Shown here: in pieces, positions 59,309-64,000 of the stretch
Layout of the letters: the number at the start of each line of letters is the position of its first letter
Numbering within the stretch: the first letter of the stretch is position 1
Assembly: GCA_964475945.1 (NCBI GenBank)
Contig: CAYYYF010000002.1
Coordinates: forward strand, 154,593 to 218,592
Origin: JBBIQH01 sp964475945
Lineage (GTDB): Archaea; Thermoproteota; Nitrososphaeria; Nitrososphaerales; Nitrosocaldaceae
DNA length: 64,000 nt
Reading direction: 5' to 3'
The notes under the pieces: model-generated
Seen by the model: only the letters and a program-made list of their open reading frames with translations
What the model was told of the DNA's origin: nothing
Databases searched by the model: none
Program-made: the position numbers and the translations under genes

Positions 59309-61045
59309 ATGGGCTATATTGTAGTTGCAGAAAAGTATAGTGTAGCCAATGCTATAAGCAAGGCATTATCAAGCATTAATGTAGGCAATGCAAAAGTTAC
59401 ATGGGTAAATGGGCATGTATTCAATATAGATCTACCATTAACATTCAAGCATTGGAGGCTTGATAAACTTGAGGATATACTTAGTGTTAGAGAGTTTAGG
59501 TATATAGTAGTAGATAGGAAGAGTTACTCTAGGCTGAAGGGTTACTTTAGCAGTAACGATAATCTAGTTATAGCAACAGATAATGACCATGAAGGGGAGC
59601 TTATAGGCTATGAGATCCTAAAGTTATACAGAAGTATTAAGGGTAAGGATGCACCATACCTTAGGATGAGGTTCAACTCTACTGCAGTAAAGGAGTTGGT
59701 TGATGCATGGAATAACCTTGAGGATAAACTTAACTGGAGGTGGGTATACAAGGCTATCTTTAGGCAGAGATTTGATCTACTAACTGGGGCAGCATATACA
59801 AGGCTCCTTACACTAGCAAATAGAAGGTTAAGCCTTTATGCTAAGGGTAATAATGGTAAGAGAAACAAGGTATTAAGTTGGGGCTCATGCCAGACACCAA
59901 CCCTTTACTTTACCGTGCAGAGGGAGAGGGAGATAGAGTCATTCAAGAGCAAGGATTACTGGTATGTAAGGGCTGAGTTGGAGCATGATGGTATCAGGTT
60001 TACAGCATCAAGTAGAGCAGTATACAGCAGCAAGGAGGCAGAGTATATGCGTAATGCGATAAAGGATGCTATATATGCGCTAGTAGAAGATTATAAAGAG
60101 CATAGGAAGAGGGTAGAGAGGCCATTGCCTACTAGAACAGATGATGCGCTTAAAGACCTTACTAGGATAACAGGTATGAGTGCATACAAGATACTGCAGG
60201 TAATGGAGGAGTTATACTCCTCTGGCTACATATCGTACCCTAGGACAGATACAAATAGATATGCAAGTAACTTTAATTTCACCAATGCAATGAGAGCAGC
60301 ATGTAATGGTTTAAGGATAGAGGTTAAAGCCAAGCCTATGCCAAGGAATGGTAAGAGTGATGATAATGCACATCCTCCAATATACCCTACAGGGGCTTAC
60401 AAAGGTTCAGGTATGGAAAGGAGTGTATGGGAGTATATAGCAAGAAGGTTCTTGGCAAATGCTTACTATAATGATGCAGTTATGCTTATTCAAGATGCTA
60501 GGCTGATGCTTAATGGTATAGAGTTGTATGCCCATGGTAGTAGGGTTATGGATGATGGGTTCTTTAGCATATACCATTACTTTAAGCCTACGGATGAGCC
60601 TATACCAAGGATGAGTATTAACGATAAGGTTAATGTTGTAGATGCTAAGGTTGTTAAGGATAAGACCAAGCCTCCAAGTAGGTTGAGCGAGTCAGAGTTA
60701 CTAGAGTTGATGGAGAGGCATAGTATAGGCACAGATGCTACTAGGGCAGAGTTCCCCTTGCTTATACAGCGGAGAGGATATGCTGTAAAGGTAAAGGGTA
60801 GATTCAAGCCTACAAGCCTAGGCATAAGGCTAATAGATACTCTAGAGGGTATAGATGCAAGGTTAGTGAAACCAGATACAAGGGCTATGGTAGAGAGCAT
60901 TATGGGCATGATAGAGAGGGGAGAGGTTACCTATGAACATGCATTGGATAAGAGCATAAGCATATACGCTGCTCTATTCTCATTATGCAAGAGCAAGATT
61001 AATGTTATAGGTAGAATAGAGGATGAGGCTAACAAAGGTATATGA
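59309..61045 (+). CDS. topA: DNA topoisomerase type IA (topoisomerase III/I-like)
   Basis: The 578-residue protein has a TOPRIM domain (IVVAEKYSVANAI, then ATDNDHEGELIGYE) and the catalytic YPRTDTNRY, with EFPLLIQRRGY and a C-terminal 30-kDa fold. No zinc fingers follow. It relaxes negative supercoils or unlinks DNA via a 5'-phosphotyrosine. The Lys in EK[PS]S is changed to Y in AEKYS. The end overlaps the next gene by 23 bases. Confidence 0.92.
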   Translation: MGYIVVAEKYSVANAISKALSSINVGNAKVTWVNGHVFNIDLPLTFKHWRLDKLEDILSVREFRYIVVDRKSYSRLKGYFSSNDNLVIATDNDHEGELIGYEILKLYRSIKGKDAPYLRMRFNSTAVKELVDAWNNLEDKLNWRWVYKAIFRQRFDLLTGAAYTRLLTLANRRLSLYAKGNNGKRNKVLSWGSCQTPTLYFTVQREREIESFKSKDYWYVRAELEHDGIRFTASSRAVYSSKEAEYMRNAIKDAIYALVEDYKEHRKRVERPLPTRTDDALKDLTRITGMSAYKILQVMEELYSSGYISYPRTDTNRYASNFNFTNAMRAACNGLRIEVKAKPMPRNGKSDDNAHPPIYPTGAYKGSGMERSVWEYIARRFLANAYYNDAVMLIQDARLMLNGIELYAHGSRVMDDGFFSIYHYFKPTDEPIPRMSINDKVNVVDAKVVKDKTKPPSRLSESELLELMERHSIGTDATRAEFPLLIQRRGYAVKVKGRFKPTSLGIRLIDTLEGIDARLVKPDTRAMVESIMGMIERGEVTYEHALDKSISIYAALFSLCKSKINVIGRIEDEANKGI

Positions 61046-61664
61046 GATAAGCTCAAGGGATAAGATAATTGCTATACTTAATAGCATACCATCAGGCACC
61101 TTAGGCACCATAGATGCTAATGGCTTCCCTCAACTCATACCCATGAACTTTGTCTATGCCTATGATGCAGTATACATGCACTCATTCAGCATGGGGGAGA
61201 AGATTGAGAATATAAAGAGGGATAAGAGGGTAGGTTTTGAGGCACATAAGTATGTTGAGTTCTTACCATCATACTTCTTTGATCCTTACGATGCATCCCA
61301 AGCAGATACATTATACATAAGCGTTGTGATAAAGGGTTATGCTGAATTGGTGCATGATATGGAGGAGAGGGCAAGGGCATTGAATGCATTGATGCAGAAG
61401 TACCAGAAGGAGGGGCTATATGAGGAGTTGAGTTCTAATATGAGTACAGTTAAGGATACTCATCTAGCAGTAATAAAGGTTAAGCCATTGATTATTACAG
61501 GGAAGTACAAGTTAGGGCAGCAGTGGCCATTAGAGTATAGGAGGTATATTGCCAAGAGAATACTTGAGAGGGGCTCAAAGACTGCTGTAGATACAGTAAG
61601 GCTCATGGGCTTTGATCCTTACACCCTTGAGTACAAGCATGAACCAGAACCTGTTATTACATAA
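61023..61664 (+). CDS. Pyridoxamine 5'-phosphate oxidase-family (flavin/heme-binding split-barrel) protein
   Basis: The 213-residue protein has the split-barrel start ILNSIPSGTLGTIDANGFPQLIPMNFVYAYDAVYMHS and GEKIENIKRDKRVGFEAHKYVEFLPSYF, characteristic of FMN-binding PNPOx-like proteins. It may be a flavin- or F420-dependent reductase or heme protein; substrate unknown. ATG 61023 lies inside topA, giving tight coupling. Confidence 0.8.
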   Translation: MRLTKVYEISSRDKIIAILNSIPSGTLGTIDANGFPQLIPMNFVYAYDAVYMHSFSMGEKIENIKRDKRVGFEAHKYVEFLPSYFFDPYDASQADTLYISVVIKGYAELVHDMEERARALNALMQKYQKEGLYEELSSNMSTVKDTHLAVIKVKPLIITGKYKLGQQWPLEYRRYIAKRILERGSKTAVDTVRLMGFDPYTLEYKHEPEPVIT

Positions 61665-61709
61665 TCTTACATAACAAGAGTTATCATTCATAGATATTAC
61701 TAAAATGGT

Positions 61710-63149
61710 ATGATGGAGTTAAGATACAGGAGGAGTGAGTTAGAGGAGGTATTTATGCCATTCATAGAGAAGAACCAAGTTACCCTGCTTATAAGAGGAT
61801 TACCAGGGACAGGGAAGACTACACTTGCACTGGAGCTTATGAACCTTGTTAAGGATACATACAGATGCATATACCTCTCTACTAGGGTATCATTCAACAA
61901 GTTAAAGCAGCATATACCATGGGTTGAGGATATACTTAATGAGTCTACAGTGCTTCAGCTAAGGGCAGGGAATGGCAGCAATAGCAATGGCAAGGGCGAT
62001 AGCATTGATTTAAGGTTAGGTACAGCAGATAGCCTACTTAACCTAGTAATAGATAAACTTGTTAACAACAAAAGAGCATTCATAGTCCTAGATAGCTGGG
62101 ATGCTCTAGCAAAGGAGATACCCCTTGAGGAGAGGATGAAGATAGAGAAGACCATGCTATCCATAGCAGATGCTAATGATGGCATGCTTGTATTCATAAG
62201 CGAGGAGCCTGAGAAGAATACCCTAGCATACCTTGTAGACTGTGTTGTAACATTAACCCTTGAGGAGAGTAACGGTGTATGGTTAAGGAAGATGCAGATA
62301 GATAAGATGAGAGGCGTTGCTATAAAGAGGAATAAGATGATATACACACTACATGATGGGCACTTTACCATAGCAGGATCACAGGCAAGTAGTGCATGCA
62401 CAAATGAGTTATTCAATCCTATACCAAGTAAGCAAGGTTACATATCAACAGGTAACAGGTATTTAGATGATGCATTGGAGCATGGTATAAGGGATGGAAG
62501 TATAGTAATGCTTGAGGTTGCAAATAATGTTAGCATGAACTATGCAAGGCTGATAGCAACCAATATGGTATTGAATAATATAAGGAGCAATAGACCAGCT
62601 ATAGTTATATGCGGTAGAGATGAACCTCTAATAAAAGTACTTAACAAGATAATTCCTCATTGCCTCTCATACGATCTTAATAGGCTGATGGTATTTGCTA
62701 GCCCTTCACCTAACTTTGAGCAGGAGTTCCATACTGCACTGCATGAACTATGCACGTATGATAAGCAGAGTATGCATGATGAGATGGTAATGGCTCTAGG
62801 GAATGATAATAGTGAGAACATGGCACTGCTCCTAGATAGTTATATAAAGTTAAAGGATTACAGCAAGAGCATGGTTATAACATCAAACCTAATATGGGAT
62901 AACTTTGAGCTTGTAAAGAGACAGTTGCTCTATGATGCAAAGATAGTTAGGAACAATGGGGATGTGCTCTTACTTACTGTAAAGGCAGATAGCGATGTAG
63001 CAGATAATGTGAACATGCTAGCAGATATATACATTAGGCTATGGGAGGAGAATGGTACGCATATACTAGCGATAAAGAAGCCATTCCATAAGCTTTATGC
63101 AATGAACATGGATGGATGCCACTCTTATTCCCTTATACCACTCTTTTAA
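61710..63149 (+). CDS. KaiC/GvpD-like RecA-fold ATPase with degenerate second domain
   Basis: The 479-residue protein has an N-terminal RecA-like domain with Walker A RGLPGTGKTTLAL (about 29-41) and Walker B FIVLDSWDAL, and a C-terminal half with KaiC-like layout (ISTGNRYLDDALEHGIRDGSIVMLEVANN) where the P-loop is gone. Archaeal KaiC-like proteins act in signalling and motility (ArlH relatives) or gas-vesicle control. It sits 10 bases before the prepilin peptidase gene. Confidence 0.7.
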   Translation: MMELRYRRSELEEVFMPFIEKNQVTLLIRGLPGTGKTTLALELMNLVKDTYRCIYLSTRVSFNKLKQHIPWVEDILNESTVLQLRAGNGSNSNGKGDSIDLRLGTADSLLNLVIDKLVNNKRAFIVLDSWDALAKEIPLEERMKIEKTMLSIADANDGMLVFISEEPEKNTLAYLVDCVVTLTLEESNGVWLRKMQIDKMRGVAIKRNKMIYTLHDGHFTIAGSQASSACTNELFNPIPSKQGYISTGNRYLDDALEHGIRDGSIVMLEVANNVSMNYARLIATNMVLNNIRSNRPAIVICGRDEPLIKVLNKIIPHCLSYDLNRLMVFASPSPNFEQEFHTALHELCTYDKQSMHDEMVMALGNDNSENMALLLDSYIKLKDYSKSMVITSNLIWDNFELVKRQLLYDAKIVRNNGDVLLLTVKADSDVADNVNMLADIYIRLWEENGTHILAIKKPFHKLYAMNMDGCHSYSLIPLF

Positions 63150-63158
63150 TTTTAGAGC

Positions 63159-63863
63159 ATGATAGATTATATTGATCTAAGGGTAGTGTTGGCATTAGCA
63201 GCTCTTGCTATAGGCTCATATATGGATATCAAGAGGAGGGAGGTTAACGATCTCCTATGGATTATAGCAATAGGCTTAGGCATAATTATCCATATACTAT
63301 ACCCATTACCACTCCTTGAGCATATACATGTTATAGTAGTAGGATCAGTTACAGCAGCAGGTATAGCATACATTGCATATAGGCTAGGGTTGTTTGGTGG
63401 TGCTGATATGCTTGCATTGATATCAATACTTGTGATACTCCCTATACATGAGAAGAGTAGTATTGTACCAGCGTTGAGCATGCTCCTTAATGCATGCATA
63501 CTTGCAGTAGCATCCCTACCATATAATGTGGTAAGGAATACTATATCATTAGTAAAGGGTATAGATATATTCAAGGACTTCAATGAGCCATTAGCAAGGA
63601 AGATAATTGCATTCATAGTAGCACAGAGGGTAGATAAGGTAGGGATGCATTATGCATTCATAGCAGAGAGGAATACAAGGAATGGGAAGAGGTTCGATCT
63701 ATCACTTAAACATGCAGAGTATAGCAGTTATGCTGATGTTAGCAGCAATGGTACATGGGTTATAGTAGGGTTACCGTTCATAGTATACATGCTACTGGGC
63801 TTGATAGCAATGCTTGCTATAGGGGATATTCCAGTATATATGGCTAAAGTTATAATTTTATGA
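63159..63863 (+). CDS. Archaeal type IV prepilin (A24) peptidase
   Basis: The 234-residue membrane protein has the two catalytic Asp of family A24: IGSYMDIKRREV (about residue 24) and LFGGADMLALIS (about 82, GxGD-like). Six hydrophobic segments flank these, with a soluble loop near 160-205. It cuts class III signal peptides of archaeal pilins and archaellins. It probably shares a transcript with the KaiC-like gene, linking them to surface filaments. Confidence 0.85.
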   Translation: MIDYIDLRVVLALAALAIGSYMDIKRREVNDLLWIIAIGLGIIIHILYPLPLLEHIHVIVVGSVTAAGIAYIAYRLGLFGGADMLALISILVILPIHEKSSIVPALSMLLNACILAVASLPYNVVRNTISLVKGIDIFKDFNEPLARKIIAFIVAQRVDKVGMHYAFIAERNTRNGKRFDLSLKHAEYSSYADVSSNGTWVIVGLPFIVYMLLGLIAMLAIGDIPVYMAKVIIL

Positions 63864-64000
63864 GCTTAAAGTAATCTAAATGATATATATTAATGCTAGA
63901 CATTATCATTTAACATCAACATCAATTAATTATTTGTATTTAGATCAAATAAATTAAAATAATTAAATAATAGATAATTAATGTCACGATTTACTATAAA

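Noticed and set aside
1..64000. CRISPR array or defence island
   Set aside because: No regularly spaced repeats of 24-37 bases were seen; the only defence-like unit is the small RM module.

Overview
The window reads as chromosomal DNA of an ammonia-oxidising-type archaeon of the Nitrososphaerota (Thaumarchaeota), possibly a thermophilic Nitrosocaldales-like lineage. Supporting signs are eukaryote-like ribosomal proteins (L39e, L31e, L21e) and RpoF, tRNA genes with archaeal introns, replication factor C, a stand-alone biotin-dependent acyl-CoA carboxylase operon (the carbon-fixing carboxylase of the 3-hydroxypropionate/4-hydroxybutyrate cycle), GatCAB, a Cys-type Thi4, a proline-degradation pair, and exported proteins ending in a PEFP-type anchor. 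No amo genes or rRNA lie here, so the assignment is an inference. Genes are dense, AT-rich, often leaderless behind TATA boxes, and often overlap by a few bases.

Layout. 0-9.4 kb is housekeeping: a CBS protein fragment, L39e/L31e, a CDGSH protein, an HTH regulator, an asparagine-synthase-like enzyme, an isocitrate dehydrogenase-like enzyme, a TGS-domain G-protein relative without a P-loop, the L21e-RpoF-DUF655-PrmC operon, intron-bearing tRNA-Trp and pdxST. 9.4-13.3 kb is a decaying accessory patch: two exported-protein genes broken by frameshifts, an orphan TnpB element, and one of two identical 237-bp non-autonomous derivatives of a TnpB-type element (the other lies at 2.4 kb in opposite orientation). 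13.3-37.9 kb is again mostly core: Thi4, RtcB, peroxiredoxin, the carboxylase operon, RfcL, a CDF transporter with three C-terminal domains, P5C and proline dehydrogenases, exported PEFP proteins, GatCAB and a FilR1-type regulator.

37.6-40.05 kb holds a small restriction-modification module (SPPY methyltransferase convergent with a putative PD-(D/E)XK endonuclease) bracketed by a perfect 228-bp direct repeat made of the 5' part of a membrane-protein gene.

40.1-53.8 kb is the most unusual part. An AAA+ ATPase and a ribbon-helix-helix/zinc protein stand divergent from a TFB-like / ParB-like / winged-helix / VirB4-like (CedB/TedB-like) operon. Next come a coupling-type ATPase split over two genes and a second operon of a two-helix pilin-like protein, a small membrane protein, a PrgI/VirB3-like protein with an added C-terminal beta domain, a VirB6/CedA-like channel protein and a 697-residue surface protein. 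This looks like an archaeal type IV secretion-related DNA-transfer machine, with no relaxase or integrase visible in the window.

53.8-64 kb carries a cluster that fits prenyl-quinone or prenyl-lipid synthesis (methyltransferase, epimerase, UbiA-like, chorismate-lyase-like, thioesterase, polyprenyl synthase, geranylgeranyl-reductase-like), then a type IA topoisomerase, a flavin-binding protein, a KaiC/GvpD-like ATPase and an archaeal prepilin peptidase.
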